This document shows, piece by piece, positions 33,413 through 42,584 of a stretch of DNA of 64,000 nucleotides. The stretch is from contig JADJOD010000016.1 in the NCBI GenBank assembly GCA_016713985.1, forward strand, positions 62,001-126,000, read 5' to 3'. The translations under genes were made by a program, and so were the position numbers. How positions within the stretch are numbered: position 1 is the stretch's first letter; every line of letters starts with the position of its first letter. Under the pieces are notes generated by a model that saw only the letters and a list, made by a program, of their open reading frames with translations, was not told the DNA's origin and searched no databases. This stretch comes from Lewinellaceae bacterium (GTDB taxonomy: Bacteria > Bacteroidota > Bacteroidia > Chitinophagales > Saprospiraceae).

Positions 33413-34791
33413 TTAAATATTTACCCCCAGCGCTTTTAACGTTTCGAAGTCGAGGTTGCCAACCGGCAAACCTTTGTCTTTCTGGAATTTTGTGAGTGCC
33501 GCTTTGGTGCGGGTACCCATAACGTTGTCGACCGGGCCCGGATCGTAACCTGCTTTTACCAGGGCGTCCTGGATCTGGCGGATCGTGTAGCCGGTTACTT
33601 TTTCGCCGCAAAGCACTTCACGCCATTCGGTGAAACCGCCGGGTTTTACGAGGCGGCGTTTGGTGATGGTCGTGTATTCGGCCGGGATGGGTTCGGTGCG
33701 GGTGGAAGCCTGCGCTTTTACACCTTTTACGGTTACGGCTTTGTATTCAGCCGGGATCATCTCTTCCCGCGTGGTAGCCGGGGCTTTGAGCACCTGTTTG
33801 GTTACCGTAGCGTATTCGGCCGGAATTTCTTCTTCCCGAACGCTGGCCGGCGTTTTTAACACCTGCTTTTTACGGTGGCGTATTCGGCGGGGATCACTTC
33901 CTCGCGGGTGGTAGCCGGTGTTTTTACTTTACGAACGGTCATCGACTTGTATTCGGCCGGGATCACTTCCTCGCGGGTGGTAGCCGGCGATTTTACTTTG
34001 CGAACCGTACGGGTGCCCATTTTGGCGGGGATCTGAATGGTTTTGGTGCAACCTGCATCGGCAACGCCGGAACCGTCACAACCTTTGTTGACACGTTTCG
34101 TAATCGTCTGATATTCAGCGGGCACTTCCACCAAACACCATACGAGACAGTCGTCCGGATTGGCGCTGAGGCAGTTGGCGTCGGCTTTTTTCTTCACCCA
34201 TTTGGTGGAAGCCGGTTTTACTTCAACCCGCTCCGTAACGGTTTCGTATTTGGGTTGCAAGACTTCCGTTTTGGTGGAAGCGGCTTCCATTTCATACTGC
34301 TCGGTAATGTTTTCGTACACGGCGGGCACTTCCACGAGGCGTTTGCCTTCGGGTTTGGTCATCACCTTTTCGGTAACGGTTTCGTATTCAGCCGGTACGC
34401 TGGTTACCCGTTTGCCTTCGGGTTTGATCATGACGCGCTCATCCACGGTTTCGTATTGTGCAGGTACGGGTACGAGGCGTTTGCTGGCGGCTTTGATCAC
34501 GACATTTTCCGTGACCGTTTCGTATTGTGCGGGCACGGCAATGATCCGTTTGCTTTCCGCCTTTACCATTTGCTGCTCGGTTTTGGTCGCGTATTCGGCC
34601 GGCACGGCAATCGTGCGGGTAGAAGCGGGTTTGATCATCACCTGCTCTGTTACGGTTTCATACTGGTCCGGGATGTGGCATTTTGCATAACATTTGCCGG
34701 GTTGTGCATTCGGCGGAGCGTCGCCGGGTTGTGCATTTGCAACGAAGGCTATGCAGATGAGAAAAAGAAGGATGGAATGGAATTTTCTCAT
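33413..34791 (-). CDS. Tandem 23-residue repeat protein with peptidoglycan-binding domain, one frame break
   Basis: About 460 residues when repaired. A signal peptide (MRKFHSILLFLICIAFVANA) starts at ATG 34791. About fourteen repeats of roughly 23 residues follow (YETVTEQVMIKPASTR-IAVPAE and variants), two of them enlarged by Cys-containing inserts (NCLSANPDDCLVWC; GCDGSGVADAGC). The end is a peptidoglycan-binding type 1 domain (IRQIQDALVKAGYDPGPVDN, TRTKAALTKFQKDKGL). It is broken near 33867-33871, where one base is missing in an A/T run (Thr-Val-Thr-Lys-Gln expected). It is probably a periplasmic or surface fibre attached to the cell wall, in the style of other repeat-rich envelope proteins. 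Confidence 0.8.
33641..34718. repeat. Coding tandem repeats, about 69 bases per unit
   Basis: Direct repeats of about 69 bases, each encoding a 23-residue unit of the type Y-x-T-V-T-x-x-V-x-x-K-P-x-S-x-R-x-x-x-(V/I)-P-A-E. Neighbouring units near 33880-34000 are almost identical at the DNA level (TCCTCGCGGGTGGTAGCCGG occurs twice), so unit number may vary between strains or collapse in assembly. Confidence 0.8.
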
Positions 34792-34946
34792 GACTTGAAT
34801 CGGATTGGTGAACATGAATGTTTGATTTTGGAATGTTTTACCATTTTAAGTTGAATATGTTAATAGGTGCATTCAGGGCAAAAGTAATCGAACAACCCCA
34901 AAAAAAGGGACTTTAGTATGTGAATTTTTCGCTGATCCGGCCTGCT

Positions 34947-36154
34947 TCAGTTCAATCGTTTCGGATAGCAAATGAAGTGTTTTGTAACTGTCTGAGTATA
35001 AAGGGGCACATCCGAACATTCGGTGATCGGCAATACTTCTCCGTTTTTAAAAAGTATTTTGATCTGGTCTTTTGCATCGTCGTATGCGCGGTTACTTTCG
35101 GAGCCGGTGTACACAAAATGACCCGGATCAACATTTTCGCCGAAGGCTTTTAACACCCGGTTGCGGTGCTCCTCAACGTATTCCGCCGGAACGGGTTTAT
35201 TCCACCATTCGAGGCGAAACAGTTGCCGGTCGAGCAAACCTTTCGACAAAAAAGAGAGGGTAAAATCCCGGGCTTCCGTCCAGTATTTTATCGCAGCGGT
35301 TACATCATTGTCATCGAGGAGGGCAAAATGAAAGAGCGATTCACCTGGTTCCGGTTGGCCGCTTTTTTCATTTTTCAAAAACCAGGCCAGATGGCGCGGA
35401 ATTTCCAGATCAATACCTTCAAGCGTCAGTTCGCGGGCGCGTTTCAGGGTATGAATCAACATTTGTTCGGCCGATACGCCGGTTTTGTGCAGGTATACCT
35501 GCCAATACATCAAACGCCGGGCAATCAGGAATTTTTCAATGCTGTAAATGCCTTTTTCTTCCACCACCAACTCCCCCTTGTGCTCTGCTAACATCTTGAT
35601 AATGCGATCATAACCGATCACGCCTTCACTGACCCGGTAAAAAAACTGTCGCGGTTGAGGTAGTCCAGCCGGTCCATGTCCAACTGGCCCGACACCAACT
35701 GATACAAAAACTTTTTGGGATGGCGGTTGGAAAAAATAGAAATGGCAAGTGTCAGCCGGCCGTCAAACCGGCGGTTCAGGTCTTCCATAAAAACGGTCGA
35801 CAAATCTTCGTGGTGCATGTCGAGCAAAGCGTGTTCGAGTGCATGGGAAAAGGGGCCGTGACCGATGTCGTGCAACAAAATCGCCGCGCTCACGGCCTCG
35901 GCTTCCTCGTCGCTGATCGAAGCGCCTTTCAGCCGCAGGGTCTCGATGGCCTGCTGCATGAGGTGCAAAGCGCCCAGGGCGTGGTGAAAACGGGTGTGCA
36001 AGGCGCCCGGATACACGTAGGAAGTGAGTCCCAACTGCCGGATACGCCGGAGCCGCTGGAAATAAGGATGGTCGATGATGTCCAGCAGCAGTCCGTACGG
36101 GACCGAAACAAAGCCGTAGACAGGGTCGTTGAAGATTTTTTTCCTGCTGTTCAT
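34947..36154 (-). CDS. HD-domain phosphohydrolase, one frame break
   Basis: A dNTPase-like HD protein of about 400 residues, starting at ATG 36154 (MNSRKKIFNDPVYGFV). The metal site is seen in LHTRFHHALGALH and AAILLHDIGHGPFSHALEH, and LDMDRLDYLNRDSFFTG follows. The frame breaks there, at the run near 35633-35635, where one G on the coding strand is missing. The restored sequence reads TGVSEGVIGYDRIIKML and continues to 34947. The likely reaction is hydrolysis of deoxynucleoside triphosphates or another nucleotide; the family is often cytosolic and regulatory. Confidence 0.82.
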
Positions 36155-36246
36155 GGCGGGGCGAAAATAAGGTGTTAGACGGGAACGTTCCAACACGTCA
36201 CTTTTAGTTACAGGCATTGCTTTTTAATGCCGATCTTTGCAAACTA

Positions 36247-36317
36247 AGCAGTAGGGCGGATTTCCAAATCCGCTATACGATTGAAAATCAAAAGACGGAA
36301 AAGATTTCCGTCCTGCT
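36247..36317. repeat. Two-hairpin element with closing stem upstream of porX
   Basis: The outer stem AGCAG (36247-36251) with CTGCT (36313-36317) encloses two perfect 8-base hairpins: GCGGATTT/AAATCCGC (36256-36273) and GACGGAAA/TTTCCGTC (36294-36312). It ends directly before an ATG at 36318. It could be a palindromic repeat or a folded 5' UTR of the porX transcript. Confidence 0.6.
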
Positions 36318-36332
36318 ATGTACAAAAAACTT

Positions 36333-37786
36333 ATGGATAAGATCAAAATACTCTGGGCCGACGACGAAATCGACTTGCTCAAACCCCACCTGATGTTCCT
36401 TCAAACGAAAGGATACGACGTTGTAACGGCTACCAACGGCCACGACGCCGTGGAAGTTTACCTCGAACAAAGCAACGAGATCGACGTGGTGTTCCTCGAC
36501 GAAAGTATGCCCGGACTGACCGGCCTCGAAGCATTGCCCAAAATCAAGGAGATCAACCCGCAGGTGCCCGTGGTGATGATCACAAAAAACGAGGCCGAAC
36601 ACGTGATGGAAGAAGCCATCGGATCACAAATATCCGATTACCTCATCAAACCCGTCAATCCCAACCAGATCCTGCTGACCCTCAAAAAGATCATCGACAA
36701 CAAACGCCTCGTGCGCGAAAAAACGGCGATGGACTACCAGCAGGAGTTCCGCCAGATTTTTATGCAGATCACCGGCGGACTAAACCACGTCGAATGGGTG
36801 GACGCCTACAAAAATCGTCAGCTGGGAACTCCGGCTCGACAGCAACCAGGCCGAAGTCGGCGACATCCTGGCCCAGCAAAAACAGCAGGCCAACACCGAA
36901 TTTTCCAAATTTGTGGTCAAAAACTACTTCGACTGGGTGGATAAAAACAAGGAAATCGGCCCCGTGATGTCGCATTCGATGATGCGCAAACACATTTTCC
37001 CCCACGTCGCCCAGGGTATGCCCACCATCGTGCTCCTGCTCGACAACCTGCGCTACGACCAGTGGAAAGTGATCGAACCTTTTATCAACGAATTGTTCCG
37101 CACCGAAAACGAGGGTTATTTTTTCAGCATCCTGCCCACCGCCACACAGTACAGCCGCAACTCCATTTTTGCCGGGTTGATGCCCGCCGACATCGAAGCG
37201 GCGTTCCCCGACAAGTGGAAAAACGACATCGACGAGGGTGGGAAAAACCTGTTCGAGGATTTTTTCCTCGGCAAACAACTCGAACGCACCTTCCGCAAAG
37301 GCATCAAATGGGAATACATCAAGATCACCAACGTACAACACGGTAAAGACCTCAACGACGACATCCTGCACACGCTCAACAACGACCTGACGGTGATCGT
37401 GTACAACTTCATCGACATGCTTTCCCACGCGCGTACCGAAATGGAAGTGCTCAAGGAACTCGCCGGCGACGAACGCGCCTACCGCTCGCTCACCCGCTCC
37501 TGGTTCCTGCACAGTCCGCTCTGGACCGCCCTGCAAAAACTCCAGGGCCGCGACGTACAACTGTTTGTCACCACCGACCACGGCACCATCCGGGTGCAAA
37601 GCCCTTCCAAAGTGGTCGGCGACCGCGAAACCACCACCAACCTGCGCTACAAAGTGGGCCGCAACCTCCAGTACGAACGCCGCGACGTGCTCGAATTTTC
37701 TGCGCCTGCAATCAGCAGAAAAAAGAAGCGACCCAGCCCGATTCCACCTCAACGCAATACGGCGTTATGTGTGCCCCTGAAGTAAT
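36333..37786 (+). CDS. porX: PorX-type response regulator of T9SS, frame break and lost 3' end
   Basis: PorX pairs with the kinase PorY to control T9SS. The receiver domain (from MDKIKILWADDEIDLLKPH) has the acidic pair and phospho-acceptor Asp in VFLDESMPG, then VVMITKN and the Lys in LIKPVNPNQ. The effector half is the PglZ/alkaline-phosphatase-like domain, with IVLLLDNLRYDQW, LPTATQYSRNSIF, DMLSHAR and TTDHGT carrying the likely metal ligands and nucleophile. The frame breaks at 36810-36814 (five A where seven would restore KKIVSWELRL). After RRDVLEF at about 37695 the protein stops resembling PorX and about 60 residues are lost. The downstream frame belongs to a lipoprotein gene. Confidence 0.85.
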
Positions 37787-39380
37787 GGATCAATCGTGGT
37801 ATTCATCAGGAAAGACAGCCCCCCTGTTCAGCGGGCTTGGAGGAATCCATTTCCCCGTCTCGACAAAAAACAATAAAGCACAGCAATACTTTGACCAGGG
37901 ACTTATGTTGTCTTTTGGCTTTAATCATGCCGAAGCGGCGCGTTCATTTTATGAAGCGGCGCGACAAGATTCGACTTGTGCCATGTGCTGGTGGGGCTTT
38001 GCTTATGTTTTGGGGCCGAATTACAATGCGGGTATGGAAAAGGATAATTTTCAACGGGCTTATGACGCCGTTCAAAAGGCCCGATCGCTTTCTGCCGGCT
38101 GCACACCAAAAGAAAAAGATTTGATCGAGGCGTTAACGCACCGCTATTCGAACGATACGACCCTTGCCCGCTCGTCGCTCGATTCATCCTATGCGGCGGC
38201 TATGCGAAAAGTATATAAAAAATATCCCGCTGATGCAACCGTCGCCTCGCTTTTTGCCGAGTCGCTGATGGATTTGCATCCCTGGAATTTGTGGAATAAA
38301 GATGGGACCATTCAGCCCTGGACGCATGAGATTATGGCGGTGCTTGAAAAATGTTTGCAAATGGAACCGCGTCATGCAGGCGCAAACCATTTTTACATTC
38401 ACGCAACAGAAATGTCGGCACATGCGGAAACAGGCGTGGCAAGCGCCGATCTGCTTCGGGAGCTGGTTCCGGGTTCGGGGCACCTTGTTCACATGCCTTC
38501 CCATACTTACATCAGAATCGGGCGGTACCACGATGGCGTTATTGCCAATGGGAAAGCAGTCCTGATTGACAGTTTGTATACGGAAGCGTGCCATGCGCAG
38601 GGGGTGTATCCACTTGCCTATTATCCGCACAATTATCATTTCCTGGCTGCCTGTGCCGCTCTTTGCGGGGAAAGCAAAGCGGCCATGGAAGGGGCCCGGG
38701 CAACGGCTGACCACGCGCATAAAAAATTATTGCGCGACCCCGCGTGGGCGACCTTGCAACATTACTATTCCATTCCCTGGTATGTGGAAGTAAAACTTGG
38801 TTTGTGGAATGACGTCCTGAACGCCCCTTCGCCTGAAAAAGATTTAAAATATCCGTCGGTCGTTTGGCATTATGCAAAAGGTATGGCGCGGCTTTCACAA
38901 AACAACGTTCCGGAAGCAAAAAAACATCTCGCCGAAATAAAAACCATTATGGCAGATACCACGATCAAAGATTTGACCATTTGGGGAATAAACAGTGTGT
39001 TTGATTTATGTATCATTGCTTCGAAGACGTTGGAGGCAGAGATCCAGGCGAAAGAAAAAAATTTCCCGGCAGCCATTTCCCTGTTGAAGGAAGCCGTTGC
39101 AAAGGAAGACGCCCTAAATTACAATGAACCGCCCGACTGGTTTTTTTCTGTTCGCCATCATTTAGGCGCAGTCTTATTGGAAGCCGAAAGATTTAAAGAT
39201 GCTATAAAAGTGTATGAGGAAGATTTGAAAATATACCCTGAAAACGGATGGGCGCTGAGGGGTATGATGAATGCTTTTGAAAAACTGGACGATAAAACGA
39301 GCTACGACAAAACAAAACGCCGCTTTGAACAGGCATGGAAATATGCGGACATTAAAATTGCTTCGTCAAGAATATTATAG
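37698..39380 (+). CDS. TPR-like lipoprotein lacking its own start
   Basis: The frame opens without a start codon but begins with a lipobox-like FCAC (37698-37709), followed by NQQKKEATQPDSTSTQYGV and MCAPEVMDQSWYSSGK. It therefore looks like a lipoprotein whose first about 20 codons are missing. The body is helical and repeat-like (AQQYFDQGLMLSFGFNHAEA, CAMCWWGFAYVLGPNYNAGM, ADLLRELVPGSGHLVHMPSH, AIKVYEEDLKIYPENGWALR), as in tetratricopeptide proteins. Known relatives are annotated as TPR proteins without a defined role. An internal ATG at 37767 could initiate a cytosolic form. Odd: the loss of its 5' end coincides with the loss of the porX 3' end. Confidence 0.7.
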   Translation, partial: FCACNQQKKEATQPDSTSTQYGVMCAPEVMDQSWYSSGKTAPLFSGLGGIHFPVSTKNNKAQQYFDQGLMLSFGFNHAEAARSFYEAARQDSTCAMCWWGFAYVLGPNYNAGMEKDNFQRAYDAVQKARSLSAGCTPKEKDLIEALTHRYSNDTTLARSSLDSSYAAAMRKVYKKYPADATVASLFAESLMDLHPWNLWNKDGTIQPWTHEIMAVLEKCLQMEPRHAGANHFYIHATEMSAHAETGVASADLLRELVPGSGHLVHMPSHTYIRIGRYHDGVIANGKAVLIDSLYTEACHAQGVYPLAYYPHNYHFLAACAALCGESKAAMEGARATADHAHKKLLRDPAWATLQHYYSIPWYVEVKLGLWNDVLNAPSPEKDLKYPSVVWHYAKGMARLSQNNVPEAKKHLAEIKTIMADTTIKDLTIWGINSVFDLCIIASKTLEAEIQAKEKNFPAAISLLKEAVAKEDALNYNEPPDWFFSVRHHLGAVLLEAERFKDAIKVYEEDLKIYPENGWALRGMMNAFEKLDDKTSYDKTKRRFEQAWKYADIKIASSRIL

Positions 39381-39463
39381 TAAAATTTGCAAATAGCGAC
39401 AAAATTGAAACGACCTTTTGATTGTTGCGCCCTCCCGATGAATCATCCGACCAAACATCTGAC

Positions 39464-39966
39464 ATGACCACCCGCATTACCGTTAACACAATTTATACCT
39501 GCTCCTTAGAACGCGCCTTTAAAACGCCGATGCTTTGTGACGTTGCTAAAGTGCACACCGGTTTTGGCCTCATGCCTAAGGTGACGCATTGTACGGAGGA
39601 TACCTTGTGGGGCCGGCCGGGTGGAAGTAAAAAAGTGTTTGTCGCGCCGTCCCTCACTTTTAAGGGGGGCGAATCTTCCGTGGACACCGTAATCGAAAGA
39701 ATAGAAAACGAATACTGGAAAATCGAGGTCAGCGATTTTAAGTCGTGGATGCTGGGTTTTTCAAAATTTGTCGGAGAATGGAGAACGACGGAAATCGCGG
39801 CAAACAGGATTTTGATCGAATACACTTATACCCTGCACTCGGATATTGGCTGGCTTTACCCCTGAACTGGTTGTTTGCCAACACGTTCTGGCGGATTTAT
39901 ATGAAAAGGGTGTTGGAAAATGTAAGGCAGATGGCGTATCGGCAGGAACCGTATCAATACCCGTAG
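39464..39966 (+). CDS. SRPBCC/polyketide-cyclase-like protein, one frame break
   Basis: About 167 residues starting at ATG 39464 (MTTRITVNTIYTCSLERAFK). The fold signature is an N-terminal strand with SLERAFKTPM, then a curved sheet (TLWGRPGGSKKVFV, ESSVDTVIERIENEYWKIEV), and a C-terminal helix (NWLFANTFWRIYMKRVLENV) typical of SRPBCC ligand-binding proteins. The frame breaks in a C run (39859-39862); one more C restores IGWLYPLNWLF. Ligand unknown. It is followed at 19 bases by a small membrane protein. Confidence 0.7.
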
Positions 39967-39985
39967 GGTATCAACCTTTTTCAAC

Positions 39986-40558
39986 ATGAACAACGGAGAA
40001 AAACAAATGACCCTTGGCCGATGGACAAAAGCCACTTTTTGGGGGTGGTTGCTGGGGGTTGCGCTTATACTTGTGTTGTCGTCCCTTTTGGATTCGACGG
40101 GTATTGAACACCTGCAATTTCACCTTGGTGTGGGCATGGGTGCAGGGGTAGGGTTTGCACAATGGCTGCTGCTTAAACGGGCGGGCATGAGTAAAAACTG
40201 GATCTGGTTTTCCATTCTGGGCATGGGCACTCCTTTTATTATCTTAGACCTGATGCCGGCGGAGCTGGTGCCGCACAAAATCGCGGCGGGTATCGTATCG
40301 GGCGCATTGGCGACCGGCCTGCTTCAATACCTGCTCCTGAAAAAACAGTTCCGGAACGCGCAGTTGTGGATATACGGCTGTTTTACGGGCTGGACGTTGG
40401 CAGTCGCAACGGTTTTTGCCATCGACTATACCAAATACCTGACTTCTTCAAACCTGGCGTTGTTTTTCCTGAATCTTTTTCTGATGCTCGCCGGGGGAAT
40501 TGTCCTGGGGGTGATTAGCGGCTTTGCGCTGAAAAGAATATATTCAGCGACCGGGTAA
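39986..40558 (+). CDS. Small polytopic membrane protein
   Basis: A 190-residue protein with about six hydrophobic segments (WGWLLGVALILVLSSLL, HLGVGMGAGVGFAQWLLL, LALFFLNLFLMLAGGIVLGV). No enzyme motif is seen and I do not recognise the family. The C-terminal codons and the TAA stop (40556-40558) lie inside the left arm of a perfect palindrome shared with the convergent AraC-type gene. Confidence 0.6.
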   Translation: MNNGEKQMTLGRWTKATFWGWLLGVALILVLSSLLDSTGIEHLQFHLGVGMGAGVGFAQWLLLKRAGMSKNWIWFSILGMGTPFIILDLMPAELVPHKIAAGIVSGALATGLLQYLLLKKQFRNAQLWIYGCFTGWTLAVATVFAIDYTKYLTSSNLALFFLNLFLMLAGGIVLGVISGFALKRIYSATG

Positions 40559-40612
40559 AACCATTCACCGGGTGACTTCAGGTCACCCGGTGAATGGTTT
40601 TACCCGGTCGCT
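40546..40612. repeat. Perfect 67-base palindrome spanning two convergent stop codons
   Basis: Arms of 31 bases (40546-40576 and 40582-40612; AGCGACCGGGTAAAACCATT then CACCGGGTGAC) are exact complements around the loop TTCAG. The left arm holds the stop of the membrane protein gene (+). The right arm holds the last nine codons and TGA stop (40583-40585) of the AraC-type gene (-). The centre TGACTTCAGGTCA resembles that of the in-frame palindrome at 9122-9154. Confidence 0.9.
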
Positions 40613-41731
40613 GCGCTCCACATACGCCGAAGGCGACATACCCGTCATTTTTTTAAACACCCGGTTGAAGGTGGTTTTGTTGGCGAAGCCACTTTCCAGT
40701 CCCACTGCTTCGATGGAAAAATGGCGGAACCGCTCGTCAAGCAGCAAACGCTGCGCTTCACGGATGCGGTACCCGTTGACAAAGTCGTAAAAACCGGCGC
40801 CTACCGCTTCGTTGAGGATGTGGGAGAGGTGGTGAGACGGCAGTTGCAGTTGTTCGGCCAGGTCGGCAATCCGGAGTTCCGGGTCGAGCCAGGGTTTTTG
40901 CCGCTGCATCAGTTCCAGCAGGGCGAGGCGGCTGTTTTCCAGTTGTTCGGCTGTCAGCGGGGAGGTTTTGTATTTTTCTTGGGCCGGTTCGGCAGGAATT
41001 CCGGGGTGTTGATCTAAGCGTCTCATGGCAAAATAACCCACCCGGTGAATGGCCAGTGCCAGGGCAGCCGCCAGCAGGTATTCGGCCGTTGCGGCGGGTA
41101 TTTCGGCAAAAACAAAACTGAATTTCAAGCCGAGGTCGAACACCAGGAGCAGGATAAAAAAGGTGCAGAACCGCTTCATCCAGCGCGATTTCCGGCGGTT
41201 TTCGGGCCGTTCCGCCTGTTTTTCCCGCTGCGCGGACCATTGTCGCGCCGCCACGGCGTATCCCAGCAACAAAAAAAGATGGACGTTGCCTTGCAACACC
41301 ATTTCCGGGGAAAACACTTCCTGCGGGTTCAAAAACCACGCAATCAACGCCTGTTTCCTTTCGGCCGGCAATATCAGCAGGGGATACACCCGGTACCAGG
41401 CCCAGAGAAAAGGCAGGAAGTGTAAAAGATGGACGGGGCGCCAGTGAAAACCGCCGGACAACGAAGTTTTTACAAAAAACCAAAATGCGCCGCCCGCGAG
41501 AAAAATCCAGGGGTACAACACGCCCAGGCAGCCGGGAAAATGCCGGATCAGGCCGGTGAGAAACAGCAGGTAATTGAGCAGGTAGAGCGAAACGCCACCG
41601 AGCACCAGGCCAAGCAAGCGGCTTTCGCGGGTATTTTTGCGTTTGACAAAAAGGAGCAGGGAAAGATACGCCCCGTGAAAAGCGGCGGCGCCGAGCAGGA
41701 AAACGAGCAGTTGCTGAGTCGCTGGATGCAT
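40583..41731 (-). CDS. AraC-family regulator with membrane sensor domain
   Basis: About 382 residues from ATG 41731 (MHPATQQLLVFLLGAAAFHG); a start 24 bases earlier is also possible. The N-terminal half has seven hydrophobic spans, as in Bacteroidota 7TM-AraC regulators. The C-terminal half has two helix-turn-helix units (LRIADLAEQLQLPSHHLSHI and IEAVGLESGFANKTTFNRVF) ending in KKMTGMSPSAYVER. The last residues (SDRVKPFTG) are encoded by a palindrome and look like an added tail. It would sense a signal at the membrane; targets are unknown. Confidence 0.82.
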   Translation of the reverse strand: MHPATQQLLVFLLGAAAFHGAYLSLLLFVKRKNTRESRLLGLVLGGVSLYLLNYLLFLTGLIRHFPGCLGVLYPWIFLAGGAFWFFVKTSLSGGFHWRPVHLLHFLPFLWAWYRVYPLLILPAERKQALIAWFLNPQEVFSPEMVLQGNVHLFLLLGYAVAARQWSAQREKQAERPENRRKSRWMKRFCTFFILLLVFDLGLKFSFVFAEIPAATAEYLLAAALALAIHRVGYFAMRRLDQHPGIPAEPAQEKYKTSPLTAEQLENSRLALLELMQRQKPWLDPELRIADLAEQLQLPSHHLSHILNEAVGAGFYDFVNGYRIREAQRLLLDERFRHFSIEAVGLESGFANKTTFNRVFKKMTGMSPSAYVERSDRVKPFTG

Positions 41732-41831
41732 ACACAAACGATAAAATACAAACACCGGTTATTTTCTTCCTGCTGACGGCTTGTTTCCGGTATAAATCAA
41801 AACAATTGTGGTTACAATCCATTGATTGGTA

Positions 41832-41839
41832 CAAAAGTA
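41832..41839 (-). promoter_or_regulatory. TACTTTTG -7 box for the AraC-type gene
   Basis: Read on the minus strand, TACTTTTG matches TAnnTTTG and lies about 100 bases upstream of the AraC-type start at 41731. No well-spaced TTTG -33 box was found, so this is a moderate prediction. Confidence 0.4.
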
Positions 41840-41954
41840 ACAATATTATACCTGCACTTTTGTCCGGCAAGGTTTATCGCCCGGAGCTTGCAGCCGCAAG
41901 GGCCCCGGGGATTCCGGCAAATATAATTCATCACTTCAACCCGACGATATCGCT

Positions 41955-42506
41955 ATGGACAAAGCAACAGAAACCATGATCGCCAATTTTCAAAAAAACA
42001 CCGGCAAAACACTCGACGAGTGGGTGGCTATCGCGCGCAGTAAAAATTTTGCCAAACACGGCGAGATCGTGGCGTTTCTGAAAACGGAATACCAAATCGG
42101 GCACGGTTTTGCCAATCTGGTGGCGCATACCACCCTGCAATCGGACGCCAACAGTTTGTCGGAAACCACCGACCTGGTGGCCGAACAGTATAAAGACAAA
42201 AACGAACTGTTTGGCATCTATCAAAACCTGATGGCGGAAATCCGGAAATTCGGTCCCGACGTGGAAATCGCTCCCAAAAAAGCCTATGTCAGCCTGAGGC
42301 GCAACAAGCAGTTTGCCCTGCTCCAGCCCAGCACCAAAACCCGCTTAGACATCGGGCTCAGTTTGAAAGGAGTGGCGCCGCAGGGCAAACTGGAAGCCGC
42401 AGGAAGTTTTAATACGATGTGCAGTCACCGCGTGCGGATCGAACAAGCCGCCGACGTGACGCCGGAAGTGATCGGGTGGCTGCGCCTGGCTTATGAGGCG
42501 GGGTGA
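41955..42506 (+). CDS. DUF4287/DUF5655 domain protein
   Basis: A 183-residue cytosolic protein. The N-terminal part (MIANFQKNTGKTLDEWVAI to FLKTEYQIGHGFANLVAH) matches the DUF4287 pattern. The C-terminal part (IRKFGPDVEIAPKKAYVSL, RRNKQFALLQPSTKTRLDIG) matches the DUF5655 pattern often seen in transport- or DNA-associated small proteins. The fold resembles MmcQ/YjbR-like DNA-binding proteins. Function unknown. It has no obvious operon partner. Confidence 0.75.
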   Translation: MDKATETMIANFQKNTGKTLDEWVAIARSKNFAKHGEIVAFLKTEYQIGHGFANLVAHTTLQSDANSLSETTDLVAEQYKDKNELFGIYQNLMAEIRKFGPDVEIAPKKAYVSLRRNKQFALLQPSTKTRLDIGLSLKGVAPQGKLEAAGSFNTMCSHRVRIEQAADVTPEVIGWLRLAYEAG

Positions 42507-42584
42507 TGCCCCGGGCAACCGCAGTTTACCGCCGCGGCGGTCATTCATTTAAACCGGGTTTTTCGGTCCATGCAATACCCATCG

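Noticed and set aside
33641..34718. Regular repeats resembling a CRISPR or direct-repeat array
   Set aside because: Units are coding, of about 69 bases and diverged in phase with codons, with no unique spacers and a signal peptide and wall-binding domain at the ends.
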